Shown in pieces: positions 9,482 to 17,113 of a DNA stretch of 17,113 nt (its first letter is position 1; the number at the start of each line of letters is the position of its first letter). The notes under the pieces are model-generated. The model searched no databases. It had not been told where the DNA came from and saw nothing but the letters and a program-made list of their open reading frames with translations. The translations under genes and the position numbers were made by a program. The stretch comes from Actinomycetes bacterium (GTDB taxonomy: Bacteria; Actinomycetota; Actinomycetes; Mycobacteriales; Mycobacteriaceae): positions 1 through 17,113 of the forward strand of contig JAHZJY010000039.1 in NCBI GenBank assembly GCA_022600695.1, written 5' to 3'.

Positions 9482-10896
9482 CGCACCTCCAGACTGAGCA
9501 GATCCTCGATGGTCTCCCGGCGCAGCACCGGTCGCGCCGCCCCGTTTCGCGCGGCCACCACCGCAGGGCGGCCGATCAGGTTGTACCGGCTGGACATCGA
9601 GTAGCAGTACGCGCCGGTCGCAGCCACTCCGAGCAGATCACCGGGTGCGGTGTCGTCGGGCAGCCAGGCGTCGCGGATCACGATGTCACCGCTCTCGCAG
9701 TGCTTGCCGACCACCCGACACAGTCTGGGGGCGGCGGCACTGTCCCGCGACACCAGACGCACGTCGTAATCGGCCCCGTACAGCGAGGTGCGGATGTTGT
9801 CACTCATTCCGCCGTCCACGCTGATGTAGCGACGCTGCGCACCGTGGCTGATGGCCACGTCCTTGATGGTGCCGACCCGGTACAGCGTGATGGTTCCGGG
9901 CCCGGCGATCGCGCGGCCGGGCTCGACCACCAGTCTGGGGGCCGGCAGCCCGACAGCGGCCGACTCGGCGGCCACGATCGCGGTGAGCTTGGCCGCCAGA
10001 TCGGCCACCGGGGGCGGATCGTCCTGGGGCACATAAGAGATTCCCAGTCCGCCGCCGAGGTTGACGGTGGAGATCTGAGCGGTCCTGTCCACACCGAACT
10101 CCGAAACGATATCGCGCAGCAGTCCGATGATCCGCCGGGCAGCCAGTTCGAAACCACCGACGTCGAATATCTGCGACCCGATGTGGCTGTGCAGGCCGAC
10201 CAATCGCAGATTATCGGCGGCGAAGACCCGACGCACCGCGGTCATCGCGTCGCCGGCAGCCAGGGACAGACCGAATTTCTGATCCTCGTGCGCGGTGGCG
10301 ATGTACTCGTGGGTGTGGGCCTCGACCCCGACGGTGACGCGAACCATCACATCCTGCACGACTCCGAGGCCGCCGGCCACGGCGTCCAGACGGTCGATCT
10401 CGGCCATCGAGTCCAGCACCACATAACCGACGCCGACCTCCACCGCGGCGGTCAGCTCGTCAACGGACTTGTTGTTGCCGTGCAGCGCGATCCGCGCGGG
10501 TGGAAAACCGGCGTGCAGTGCGACCGCCAGTTCGCCTCCGCTGGCCACGTCCAATGACAGGTCCTCCTCGGCTATCCAGCGGGCGACCTCGCCGCACAGA
10601 AAAGCCTTCGCCGCATAGTGCACGTTGGCGCCGCCGCCGAACGCGTCAGCCATCTCCCGGCAGCGGCCCCGGAAATCCTCCTCGTCGATGACGAACAGCG
10701 GTGTCCCGTAACGGGCGGCCAGTTCGGTTACCGGAACCCCGGCCAGCCGAGCCACCCCATCCGCCCCGCGAACGGTGTTGCGCGGCCAGACGTTCGGGGC
10801 CAGGGTCAGCAGCTCGGCAGCGGTCTGCGGCTGCGGCGGCGCTGCACCATGGTGAATCTCATCGGCGTGCCGGGGGCCGGCAGGATGGACGTTCAC
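9478..10896 (-). CDS. lysA: Diaminopimelate decarboxylase
   Basis: The PLP enzyme decarboxylates meso-diaminopimelate to L-lysine, the last step of lysine synthesis. From the GTG at 10896 it has 472 residues. An alanine-racemase-like barrel carries the PLP lysine (Lys97) in [16 protein letters not shown] at about 236-242 and EPGR at 325-328. The C-terminal beta domain carries CESGD at 400-404 and [12 protein letters not shown] at 428-439, which complete the dimer active site. The frame is open up to 10965, but the GTG at 10896 overlaps the argS stop as GTGA and has GGAG five bases upstream. The longer version would run about 70 bases into argS with an unconserved, Arg/His-rich N-terminus. Its stop overlaps hom by four bases. 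Confidence 0.95.
   Translation of the reverse strand: MNVHPAGPRHADEIHHGAAPPQPQTAAELLTLAPNVWPRNTVRGADGVARLAGVPVTELAARYGTPLFVIDEEDFRGRCREMADAFGGGANVHYAAKAFLCGEVARWIAEEDLSLDVASGGELAVALHAGFPPARIALHGNNKSVDELTAAVEVGVGYVVLDSMAEIDRLDAVAGGLGVVQDVMVRVTVGVEAHTHEYIATAHEDQKFGLSLAAGDAMTAVRRVFAADNLRLVGLHSHIGSQIFDVGGFELAARRIIGLLRDIVSEFGVDRTAQISTVNLGGGLGISYVPQDDPPPVADLAAKLTAIVAAESAAVGLPAPRLVVEPGRAIAGPGTITLYRVGTIKDVAISHGAQRRYISVDGGMSDNIRTSLYGADYDVRLVSRDSAAAPRLCRVVGKHCESGDIVIRDAWLPDDTAPGDLLGVAATGAYCYSMSSRYNLIGRPAVVAARNGAARPVLRRETIEDLLSLEVR
9485..9490 (-). promoter_or_regulatory. Ribosome binding site for hom, inside the lysA end
   Basis: On the minus strand GGAGGT lies within the last lysA codons, four bases before the GTG at 9481. 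It supports that start over the ATG at 9442, whose nearest GAAGG is about ten bases upstream. Confidence 0.6.
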
Positions 10897-12545
10897 ATCC
10901 GCTCCGGGGCCGTGACGCCGAGGATGTCGAGACCATTGCCGATCACCTGTCGGGTGGCCTCGCACAGCGCCAACCGGGCGCGGTTCAGATCACCCGGTTG
11001 CTCATCGCCCTGCGGAAGCACTCGGCAAGCATCGTAGAACCGGTGGTAGTCGCCGGCCAGGTCCTCAAGGTACCGGCAGACCCGATGCGGCTCGCGCAAG
11101 GTGGCTGCCACCTGCAGCACCCGAGGGAACTCGCCGATGCTGCGGATCAGGGCACCCTCCTTGTCATGTCCGAGTAGACCGAGGTGCGCGACGTCGGGCT
11201 GCAATCCGAGGTCGGCGGCGTTGCGGGCCAGCGCCGAGAGCCGGGCATACGCGTACTGCACGTAGTACACCGGGTTCTCCGCCGATGCCGAGGACCACAG
11301 CGCCAGGTCGATATCGATCGGGGTGTCCACCGATGAGCGGATCAGCGCGTACCGGGCGGCGTCAACCCCGATGGCCTCGACGAGGTCGTCGAGCGTGATC
11401 ACGGTGCCGGCCCGCTTACTCATCCGCACCGGCTGCCCGTCCCGGACCAGGTTGACCATCTGGCCGATCAGCACCTCGACGGTGTCCGGATCGTCACCCA
11501 GTGCGGCGGCGGCGGCCTTGAGTCGGGCGATGTAACCGTGGTGGTCGGCGCCGAGCATGTAGATGCACAGGTCGAACCCACGCTGACGCTTGTCCAGGAA
11601 ATAGGCCAGGTCCCCGGCTATATAGGCGGGCCGGCCATCGCTCTTGATGACCACGCGGTCCTTGTCATCACCGAACTCCGTGGTGCGCAACCAGGTTGCG
11701 CCGTCCTTCTCGTAGATCGCACCGTTGGCTCGCAGCCGGGCGAGGGCCTGGTCCACCCGCCCGCTGGCATGCATCGAGTCCTCGTGGGTATAGACCTCGA
11801 AGTCGGTACCGAATTCGTGCAGAGACGACTTGATGTGGTCGAACATCAGCGCCACGCCGATCGAGCGGAACGCTTCGCGCTGCTCGGAGTCCGGAAGTGC
11901 GAGTACGTCCGGCGCCCTGTCGAGCACCTGGCTGGCGATATCGGCGATATAGGCGCCGGCATAACCGTCCTCGGGGGCCGGCTCACCCTTGGCGGCGGCG
12001 ATCAGCGAGTTGACGAACCGATCGATCTGAGTGCCGTGGTCGTTGAAGTAGTACTCGCGGACCACCCGGGCGCCCTGGGTGCTCAGCAGCCGGCCCAGCG
12101 CGTCGCCGACCGCGGCCCAGCGGGTACCGCCGATGTGGATCGGGCCGGTCGGGTTGGCCGAGACGAACTCGAGGTTGATGGTGCGCCCGTCGAGTAAGCC
12201 GGAGTGCCCGTAGCGGTTACCGGCGGCCACCACGTTTTCCACGATGGCACCCTGGGCGGAGGTCTCCAGGCGCAGGTTGACGAAACCGGGCCCGGCCATC
12301 TCCGCCGAGCCGATTCCCTCGGCGCCGGCAAGTGCTTCGGCCAGCCAGCCCGCCAGCTCGCGGGGGTTGGCCCCGACCTTCTTGGCCACCTGAAGTGCCA
12401 CGTTGGTCGCGTAGTCGCCGTGGTCGGGATGGCGCGGCCGCTCGACGGTGACCTCCAACGGCAGCGCGGCCGGATCGAGGCCACGGTCGGCCAGCAACTG
12501 GGCGGCGATGTTGCGCACCAGGTCGGCGAGATCGGCGGGGGTCAC
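10893..12545 (-). CDS. argS: Arginyl-tRNA synthetase
   Basis: This class I synthetase charges tRNA-Arg. It has 550 residues. The N-terminal additional domain (about 1-115) recognises the tRNA D-loop. The catalytic domain has [10 protein letters not shown] at 131-140 (HIGH motif) and MSKRAG at 375-380 (KMSKS equivalent). The C-terminal part is the helical anticodon-binding domain ending VTAPERM. The start is GTG, with AGGA about nine bases before it. A TAGGAT hexamer eight bases upstream could instead be the -10 of a leaderless transcript. It heads the lysA-hom-thrC-thrB series, and an argS-lysA operon is also known in Corynebacterium. A tRNA-Arg gene diverges 52 bases away. Confidence 0.97.
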   Translation of the reverse strand: MTPADLADLVRNIAAQLLADRGLDPAALPLEVTVERPRHPDHGDYATNVALQVAKKVGANPRELAGWLAEALAGAEGIGSAEMAGPGFVNLRLETSAQGAIVENVVAAGNRYGHSGLLDGRTINLEFVSANPTGPIHIGGTRWAAVGDALGRLLSTQGARVVREYYFNDHGTQIDRFVNSLIAAAKGEPAPEDGYAGAYIADIASQVLDRAPDVLALPDSEQREAFRSIGVALMFDHIKSSLHEFGTDFEVYTHEDSMHASGRVDQALARLRANGAIYEKDGATWLRTTEFGDDKDRVVIKSDGRPAYIAGDLAYFLDKRQRGFDLCIYMLGADHHGYIARLKAAAAALGDDPDTVEVLIGQMVNLVRDGQPVRMSKRAGTVITLDDLVEAIGVDAARYALIRSSVDTPIDIDLALWSSASAENPVYYVQYAYARLSALARNAADLGLQPDVAHLGLLGHDKEGALIRSIGEFPRVLQVAATLREPHRVCRYLEDLAGDYHRFYDACRVLPQGDEQPGDLNRARLALCEATRQVIGNGLDILGVTAPERM

Positions 12546-12597
12546 GGGGGTTCATCCTATGCGTTAGGCTGTGTCCGCCCGACGGCGCAGCGTATGC
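12546..12597. promoter_or_regulatory. Divergent promoter region for argS and tRNA-Arg
   Basis: All start signals of both genes must lie in these 52 bases or inside the gene ends. TAGGAT on the minus strand (12559-12554) is a candidate -10 for argS, and TAGGCT on the plus strand (12565-12570) for the tRNA. They are back to back, and CCTA/TAGG form a near-palindrome around 12556-12568. Neither has a convincing -35 at 16-18 bases. If both are used, the two polymerase sites overlap. The assignment is tentative. Confidence 0.35.
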
Positions 12598-12673
12598 GCC
12601 CCCGTAGCTCAGGGGATAGAGCGTCTGCCTCCGGAGCAGAAGGCCGCAGGTTCGAATCCTGCCGGGGGCACCA
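12598..12673 (+). tRNA. tRNA-Arg (anticodon CCG)
   Basis: The molecule is a 76-base cloverleaf including an encoded CCA. The acceptor stem is GCCCCCG (12598-12604) with CGGGGGC (12663-12669), discriminator A and CCA 12671-12673. The D arm carries AGCTCAGGGGATAGAGC. The anticodon stem TCTGC/GCAGA closes the loop CTCCGGA with anticodon CCG, reading CGG arginine codons. The T loop is TTCGAAT. It is the only plus-strand gene, diverging from argS and converging on the PPOX-fold gene, whose stop is eight bases away. Confidence 0.98.
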
Positions 12674-12681
12674 GACTATCC

Positions 12682-13356
12682 TCAGCGGTCGGCCACTCGC
12701 CCGACCATACCCCGCACGGATGGCGGAACCGGGATCGCCTGATCGCAGTCCGGCGCCCGCAGCGGTTCGCCGTAGCTGGTCAGGATCGGCACCACTCCCG
12801 CCCACGCCCCGGCGGCAATGTCCTCCTCGGGATCCGCGGGCCACTCGTCACCGATTTTCAGTGACCAGTTATCGGGCCCAATCCCCAGGCGCAGCACCAG
12901 GGTTGCGGCCAGTTCCCTGGCCGTACTCGCACGCAGCTCGGCCGACCGGCCGGGGATGAACACGTCGGTCAGCGCCTGCAGATAGCGGACCTTCTCGTCG
13001 TCGCCGATGGCCTCAAAACTGCCGAACAGCACAGCGCTGCAGTAGTGAAAGGACGACTCGAAACCGCTGCGCGCCACCACCACGCCGTCCAGGGTGGTGA
13101 CGCAGACAGCGATGGACGCACCGAGCGCGAGTTCGCGCAACCACGGTGATCCGGTCGAGCCGTGGATGACCAGTTCGTCGCCGATGCGCGCGAACCCGAT
13201 CGGCAGGGCCACCGGATGACGGTCGCGGACGAACGCGACGGTCGCCAGTGGCGTGCTGTCCAGGACGGCGTCGAGCCGTTCGCGGGATGCGGTCTGCTTT
13301 TCGCGCAGCCGCGAAACCGTGGTTGTTGGGGTGGACGGGGTCGATGGGCTCACCAC
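12682..13356 (-). CDS. PPOX-fold flavin-binding protein (pyridoxamine 5'-phosphate oxidase-like, NimA-related type)
   Basis: The 224-residue protein resembles the split-barrel family often annotated as pyridoxamine 5'-phosphate oxidase-like (Pfam Pyridox_ox_2 type). Features are the barrel strands ATVAFVRDRHPVALPIGFAR at about 38-57, LVIHGSTGSPWLREL at 62-76 and VVVARSGFESSFHYCSAVLFG at 92-112. The family usually binds FMN, and some members bind F420 or haem. True PdxH activity is unlikely from this subgroup, and the substrate is unknown. Two tandem GTG codons could start it, and no strong ribosome binding site is seen. It lies 51 bases after the lactate-monooxygenase-like gene and is probably the last gene of that operon, ending eight bases from the convergent tRNA. 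Confidence 0.85.
   Translation of the reverse strand: MVSPSTPSTPTTTVSRLREKQTASRERLDAVLDSTPLATVAFVRDRHPVALPIGFARIGDELVIHGSTGSPWLRELALGASIAVCVTTLDGVVVARSGFESSFHYCSAVLFGSFEAIGDDEKVRYLQALTDVFIPGRSAELRASTARELAATLVLRLGIGPDNWSLKIGDEWPADPEEDIAAGAWAGVVPILTSYGEPLRAPDCDQAIPVPPSVRGMVGRVADR
12687..12706 (+). terminator. Weak hairpin downstream of tRNA-Arg
   Basis: GGTCGG (12687-12692) pairs with CCGACC (12701-12706) around an eight-base loop, 13 bases after the tRNA CCA end. No T-run follows, and it lies inside the 3' end of the convergent gene. It could help end both transcripts. The short stem makes this uncertain. Confidence 0.3.
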
Positions 13357-13407
13357 CGCATCAGCGTCGCATACCGAACCTCCGCAGTGACGAGCGCGGC
13401 CGGGCGA

Positions 13408-14565
13408 TCAGCCGACCCGCCGCAGCGCCTCCCGGGTCAGGTCCTTCAATGCGGGATAGCCGTCGACGGCCATGATCAGGTCGGCCTCGGCCAGGATCGC
13501 GCGCAGTACATGAACGACACCGTCGGTTCCGCCGAGGGCGGCCCCGTAGACGTACGGGCGGCCGATGCCGACGGCGGCGGCACCCAGGGCCAGCGCCTTG
13601 ATGACATCGGCTCCGGACCGGACACCGGAGTCGAACAGCACCGGAACCTCTCCCGAGGCGGCGACGACATCGGGCAGGCAGTCGATGGCGGACAGGCCGC
13701 CGTTGGCCTGTCGGCCACCGTGATTGGAGCAGTAGATGCCGTCCACTCCGGCGTCGACGGCGCGACGGGCGTCGTCGGGATGGCAGATGCCCTTCAGGAT
13801 CAACGGCAGGGTCGTCAGAGACCGCAACCACGGAAGGTCATTCCACGTCAACGGGTTGGCGAACACGCTGACCCAGTGCGGAACCGCGGTGCGCGGGTCG
13901 GTCAGGTCGCCGTCCACCTTCGCCCGGAACACCGGGTCGCTGATGTAGTTGGCCAGGCACAGCCCGCGCAGTTGAGGGAAGTTCGCCGTCGAGAGGTCCC
14001 GCGGCCGCCAACCCGGTATCCAGGTGTCGAGGGTGACCACGATCCCGGCGTAGCCGGCGGACTCGGCGCGGCGGACCAGGCTCTCGGCGAGATCCCGGTC
14101 GTTGGGAGTGTAGAGCTGGAAAAACCCCGGGGTGGAACCGAACTCGGCGGCGACATCCTCCAACGGGTCCATCGTCAGGGTCGAGACGCACATCGGTACG
14201 CCGGTGCGCGCGGCGGCCTGCGCTGCGGCGAGGTCACCGTGTCGGTCCGGGGTGCACAATCCGATGACTCCGACGGGCGCCATGAAAATCGGCGCGGGCC
14301 AATGCTGTCCCCACAGTTCGACGGACAAGTCCCGCTCGGCCGCACCGACGAGCATCCGGGGTATCAATCCCCAGTTGGCGAAGGCGGCCGCGTTGGCGGT
14401 CTGGGTCAGCTCGTCACCGGCGCCCCCGGCCACATAGGACCACAGCGAGGGTGACATCGCCTGCTGCGCCCGGGACTCCAACTCGGCGAAGGACATCGGC
14501 AACTCGGGCAACACCCCGCCGAGCCCTTGGAAGTAGATCTCGATCTCATAATCGCCGTAGCTCAT
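13408..14565 (-). CDS. FMN-dependent alpha-hydroxy-acid oxidising enzyme, lactate 2-monooxygenase-like
   Basis: The 385-residue protein closely resembles M. smegmatis lactate 2-monooxygenase, which turns L-lactate and O2 into acetate, CO2 and water. It keeps the start [17 protein letters not shown] at 43-52 (Tyr44), PVGVIGL at 97-103, FQLY at 149-152 (Tyr152), LKGI with Lys258, the catalytic His282 and Arg285 in SNHGGRQ, and the FMN-phosphate segment GIGRPYVYG at 333-341. The loop after NYISDPVF is several residues shorter than I recall in the M. smegmatis enzyme, so substrate or product may differ (oxidase versus monooxygenase). The ATG has GGAGAG upstream, overlapping the stop of the LLM gene 13 bases away. 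Confidence 0.9.
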   Translation of the reverse strand: MSYGDYEIEIYFQGLGGVLPELPMSFAELESRAQQAMSPSLWSYVAGGAGDELTQTANAAAFANWGLIPRMLVGAAERDLSVELWGQHWPAPIFMAPVGVIGLCTPDRHGDLAAAQAAARTGVPMCVSTLTMDPLEDVAAEFGSTPGFFQLYTPNDRDLAESLVRRAESAGYAGIVVTLDTWIPGWRPRDLSTANFPQLRGLCLANYISDPVFRAKVDGDLTDPRTAVPHWVSVFANPLTWNDLPWLRSLTTLPLILKGICHPDDARRAVDAGVDGIYCSNHGGRQANGGLSAIDCLPDVVAASGEVPVLFDSGVRSGADVIKALALGAAAVGIGRPYVYGAALGGTDGVVHVLRAILAEADLIMAVDGYPALKDLTREALRRVG

Positions 14566-14578
14566 GTGGGTTCTCTCC

Positions 14579-15469
14579 TCAGAAGTCCGCGATTACCTCG
14601 GCGACCCGACGCAACTGGTCGAGGTCCGAGCTGGTGGGTATGAGGTGCACCTCGGTGGTTCCGATGGCGGCGAACGCCCGCAACACCTCGGCGAGCTGAT
14701 CTTCGGAGCCGGCCCACCCGGTGGCGGGGGCCATCGCGTCGACGACCTCGGCCGGGATCCAGTTCATATAGTGCCGCAAGTGCCGGTGGATCTGGGTGCG
14801 GGCCTGCTGGGGGTCGCCGAGGGCGAACCAGAACGAGGTGGCCAGGTGCGGTGCCGGCTTGCCGGCCCGCGCCCATGCGGTCCGGCCCACATCGAAGAGT
14901 TCGTCCTGTTTGGCGACGTCCAGGTCCAGGGTGATCCCGGCCAGCCCGTCGGCCCACCCGGCGGCGTGTTGGAGCGTCTTGGGCCCGATGGTGCCCACGA
15001 GAAGCCGGGGGCCGCCCTCCTGAACGGGCAGCGGTCCGACCGGCAGAACCGAGTCGGTGATCTTCTCCCCCGACCACACCTGCTTCATGAGAGCCACCCG
15101 GTCGGCCATCTCGCTCATGGTCTGAGTCGACGGGTCCGCCCCCACGGCCAGGTAGTCCTCGTGGCGGCCGCCGACACCGATACCGACAGTGAGCCGGCCC
15201 CCGCAGAGCATGTCGCCGGTTGCCAGTGATTTCGCCAACAGCACCGGGTCGTGCAGTTGTGGGACCACGACGGTGGTGATCAGCGGAACCCGGTCGGTCC
15301 ACGCGGCCAGCGCTCCGAGCAGAGTCAGGGTCTCCGGGTTGTCGAACGCGATCCGCTCACCCCAGCAGAGCGAGGAGAACGGGCCTTCGTCCACCCGTTG
15401 GGCCCATTGCCGCAGAACGTTTGCGTCGAGGTCGGGTTCCATCACCGGCATGGTCATGCCAATCTGCAC
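14579..15469 (-). CDS. LLM-class flavin/F420-dependent oxidoreductase
   Basis: The protein is a luciferase-like TIM-barrel oxidoreductase. In mycobacteria most members use F420, some FMN; the cofactor here cannot be told from sequence alone. From the GTG at 15469 it has 296 residues and starts [14 protein letters not shown], which lines up with family N-termini. Further features are [50 protein letters not shown] and [20 protein letters not shown], all typical of the family. An ATG at 15508 would add 13 residues (CRAPPACQNAD-like, not family-like). Neither start has a good ribosome binding site. It follows the transporter gene by 17 or 56 bases and precedes the lactate-monooxygenase-like gene by 13, so it is probably in the same operon. 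Confidence 0.88.
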   Translation of the reverse strand: MQIGMTMPVMEPDLDANVLRQWAQRVDEGPFSSLCWGERIAFDNPETLTLLGALAAWTDRVPLITTVVVPQLHDPVLLAKSLATGDMLCGGRLTVGIGVGGRHEDYLAVGADPSTQTMSEMADRVALMKQVWSGEKITDSVLPVGPLPVQEGGPRLLVGTIGPKTLQHAAGWADGLAGITLDLDVAKQDELFDVGRTAWARAGKPAPHLATSFWFALGDPQQARTQIHRHLRHYMNWIPAEVVDAMAPATGWAGSEDQLAEVLRAFAAIGTTEVHLIPTSSDLDQLRRVAEVIADF

Positions 15470-15525
15470 GTCCGCATTCTGGCACGCCGGGGGTGCTCGG
15501 CAGCTCATCGCTCAGCACTTCGGCG

Positions 15526-16659
15526 TTACGGATCCTTTTGGGCATGGACCGGTGCGGTGGACGGTGTCGCGGTCAACAGGTTTCCGCGCATGCTGCCGTT
15601 CGCCGTTCGAACGGCCACCAGCAGCCAGGTACCCAACAGCCCCAGATAGGCGATGACGGCCGCGACGCGGAAAGCCGGCAGGCCGGTGTGCAGTGCCAAC
15701 TGGGTGGTGCCGGTGACGAAGGTGCCGACCGGGAAGGTCAGGCTCCACCAGGTCAGTGCGAACGGCATCCCGCGGCGCAGGGTTCGGACAGTGAGCGCGG
15801 TGGCCAGCGCGATCCACAGCACGGCGAAACCCCACACCGGAACCCCGAACATGATGGCGAAGATGTCCAGGCCGGCGGCGATGGCGGGGTCGACGGCCGA
15901 GGAGGCGTTGTGACCGAGCAGCCCCACCGCGGTGATGGACTGCCCCAGCGGGCCGAGCACGATCCACAGGGTGGGCACCCGTGCCGTCCCGGACGTCCCG
16001 TACAGGACCAGCCGGCTCCAGATCATCGTGATGATGATGAACGCCGCGATCAGCGACAACCCGAACATCGCGTAGCAGCCGTAGAGCATCGTCTGCCGGG
16101 CCGCACCGGGTGGGGTGTGCGGAATCAGCAGGGCCCCCGCGGCCGCCGACACCATCGGTGGGACCACCGGCATCAGCCAGCCGCCGAACGCGGCGTCCGG
16201 TTCCACGCTGTGCTGGGTGAACATCAGGTACGGGATGCTGATCGCGGTGAAAAGCCCCCCGACGGTCCCCGCCGTCCACAGCACCCAGGCCAGGGTCACG
16301 GCGGCCTGCTGGCCGATGATGTCGCCGCCGACCAGCAGAGCGCCGGCTCCGACGGTCACCAGCGCCATCGGCGCGGCACCGTAGAAGTGCGCCATCTGCG
16401 GATTGCGGGCGTGGCCGCGGGCCACGGTCGGGTGGCTCAGCCAGTGCCCGCCGACCACGATCACCAGAACCACCAACATCAGCGCAGCGATCACCCAGAC
16501 CGCGTGGGTGAGCGGCCCGAGGCCGGGTAGATCCACCGGCAGGGTGGCTCCGGCCGTCGCCACGATCCCGGTGCCCATCACCGAGGCGAACCAGTTGGGG
16601 CCGATACGACCCAGTCGCTCGACCCGCTTCATCTGCTCCTCACCCGCTGCAGCGGCCAC
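15526..16659 (-). CDS. TDT-family transporter (Mae1/Ssu1/TehA/SLAC1 superfamily)
   Basis: The 377-residue membrane protein has about ten hydrophobic segments. The signature [11 protein letters not shown] at 24-34 opens TM1; [18 protein letters not shown] at 161-178, GPLGQS at 236-241 and [15 protein letters not shown] at 300-314 resemble the Mae1/Ssu1 branch more than E. coli TehA. Known members move malate and other dicarboxylates (Mae1), export sulfite (Ssu1) or conduct anions (SLAC1). The substrate here is not known. The GTG start has AGGAGG six bases upstream and lies inside the 3' end of the Rrf2 gene (20-base overlap). An ATG at 16632 would remove nine residues. The tight junction points to control by, or together with, the Rrf2 regulator. 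Confidence 0.88.
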   Translation of the reverse strand: MAAAAGEEQMKRVERLGRIGPNWFASVMGTGIVATAGATLPVDLPGLGPLTHAVWVIAALMLVVLVIVVGGHWLSHPTVARGHARNPQMAHFYGAAPMALVTVGAGALLVGGDIIGQQAAVTLAWVLWTAGTVGGLFTAISIPYLMFTQHSVEPDAAFGGWLMPVVPPMVSAAAGALLIPHTPPGAARQTMLYGCYAMFGLSLIAAFIIITMIWSRLVLYGTSGTARVPTLWIVLGPLGQSITAVGLLGHNASSAVDPAIAAGLDIFAIMFGVPVWGFAVLWIALATALTVRTLRRGMPFALTWWSLTFPVGTFVTGTTQLALHTGLPAFRVAAVIAYLGLLGTWLLVAVRTANGSMRGNLLTATPSTAPVHAQKDP

Positions 16660-17110
16660 GCCGATCCTCCTGACTCAAGTAGTCGTGCGCCATCCGGCTG
16701 ACGTGCTCGGGCAGCGCGCCGAGTGCCACATCGGCCAGCGTGGTCTCCTCCAGCACCGATCGCATGCTGGCCCGCAGCGCCCGCCAGACATCGGTCAGCG
16801 CGGTGGTGGGACCGGAGTAGGGCAACTCACCCAGGGCGATATCGCGCACGCTCGCCAGCGGGCCGTCGATACAACGCATCACATCGGCGATGCTGACCTG
16901 GTCGGCCGGCAGACCCAATTCGTAGCCGCCGTCGCGGCCCCGGTGGCTGCGAACGAGCCGGTCGGCCCGTAGGGCGGACAGGATATCGACGAGGAACTGG
17001 GCGGGAATGCCCTGGGACTGGGCCAGATCGTCGGTCTTGACCAGCACGCCCGGCGGAGTCGCGGCCAACTGCGTCATGGCGCGAACGGCGTACTCCGCTT
17101 TCGCCGACAT
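16640..17110 (-). CDS. Rrf2-family transcriptional regulator, start possibly beyond the window edge
   Basis: The 156-residue protein is a winged-helix regulator: [16 protein letters not shown] (helix 1), [23 protein letters not shown] (recognition region, about 34-55) and the wing RGRDGGYEL at 58-65. It closely resembles M. tuberculosis Rv1287, from memory. The CX5CX5C-like [2Fe-2S] ligand cluster of IscR/NsrR is absent: the region after RCIDGPLA at 79-86 reads [19 protein letters not shown], and only Cys80 and Cys154 remain. It therefore probably senses something else. The homologue starts two residues earlier as I recall it, and an in-frame CGG precedes this ATG at the edge, so the true start may lie outside. 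Rv1287 sits next to cysDN in M. tuberculosis, which suggests sulfur-assimilation genes just right of this window. Confidence 0.9.
   Translation of the reverse strand: MSAKAEYAVRAMTQLAATPPGVLVKTDDLAQSQGIPAQFLVDILSALRADRLVRSHRGRDGGYELGLPADQVSIADVMRCIDGPLASVRDIALGELPYSGPTTALTDVWRALRASMRSVLEETTLADVALGALPEHVSRMAHDYLSQEDRRGRCSG
16666..16671 (-). promoter_or_regulatory. Strong ribosome binding site for the TDT transporter
   Basis: AGGAGG on the minus strand lies six bases before the GTG at 16659 and inside the Rrf2 coding sequence. It decides the start of the transporter in favour of this GTG. Confidence 0.7.
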
Positions 17111-17113
17111 CCG

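Noticed and set aside
10897..10965. N-terminal extension of lysA up to 10965
   Set aside because: It would overlap the argS coding end, has an unconserved Arg/His-rich sequence, and the GTG at 10896 has both a GTGA overlap and a ribosome binding site.
12571..12864. Plus-strand frame of 97 codons across the tRNA, containing GIERLPPEQKAAGSNPAGG
   Set aside because: This is the translation of the tRNA-Arg gene itself, a well-known false protein in databases. The reverse frame (12557-12844, with RQDSNLRPSAPEADALSPEL) is the same artefact.
15526..16659. Calling the transporter a tellurite-resistance protein
   Set aside because: TehA is only one branch of the family, motifs here look closer to Mae1/Ssu1, and no tehB or other tellurite gene is near.
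16640..17110. Calling the regulator IscR or NsrR
   Set aside because: The three cluster-binding cysteines are missing, and no isc/suf or nitric-oxide gene is in the window.

Overview
The window reads as chromosome of a high-GC actinobacterium, most likely a Mycobacterium/Mycolicibacterium-type organism. Gene order and protein sequences match the mycobacterial core block wecA-tsaC-prmC-prfA-rpmE-rho-thrB-thrC-hom-lysA-argS (Rv1302 down to Rv1292 in M. tuberculosis, from memory). Rho carries the long Arg/Gly/Asp-rich actinobacterial insert, and GTG starts are frequent. Every protein gene lies on the minus strand, so transcription runs from right to left. The one exception is a tRNA-Arg on the plus strand. 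No insertion sequence, integrase, CRISPR array or prophage gene is visible, and no stretch above 300 bases lacks a gene.

Right end (12.7-17.1 kb): an Rrf2-family regulator is followed by a TDT-family anion/organic-acid transporter, an LLM-class (F420/flavin) oxidoreductase, a lactate 2-monooxygenase-like FMN enzyme and a PPOX-fold flavoprotein. All are co-directional with gaps of at most about 56 bases, so they look like one operon. This is the accessory part of the window. M. tuberculosis, as I recall it, has other genes between argS and the equivalent Rrf2 gene (Rv1287, next to cysDN).

Middle (6.0-12.7 kb): tRNA-Arg(CCG) and argS diverge from a 52-base gap. From argS the chain argS-lysA-hom-thrC is linked by three 4-base stop/start overlaps, and thrB follows after 11 bases. 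This is an aspartate-family amino-acid operon (lysine and threonine) headed by arginyl-tRNA synthetase.

Left part (1-6.0 kb): rho has its own well-formed promoter (TTGCCA-N17-TAGTCT) and a leader of about 200 bases with a strong hairpin and short upstream reading frames. It is followed by rpmE (zinc-type bL31), a strong hairpin terminator, then prfA (RF1), prmC (which methylates RF1), tsaC (tRNA t6A synthesis) and the 5' two-thirds of wecA, which runs off the left edge. Release factor, its methylase and the tRNA-modification enzyme are packed with 4-base and 2-base junctions.

The best candidates for new biology are the Rrf2-TDT-flavoenzyme operon (a possible sulfite or organic-acid efflux and redox module under a regulator lacking the usual Fe-S cysteines), the structured rho leader, and the shared argS/tRNA-Arg promoter region.
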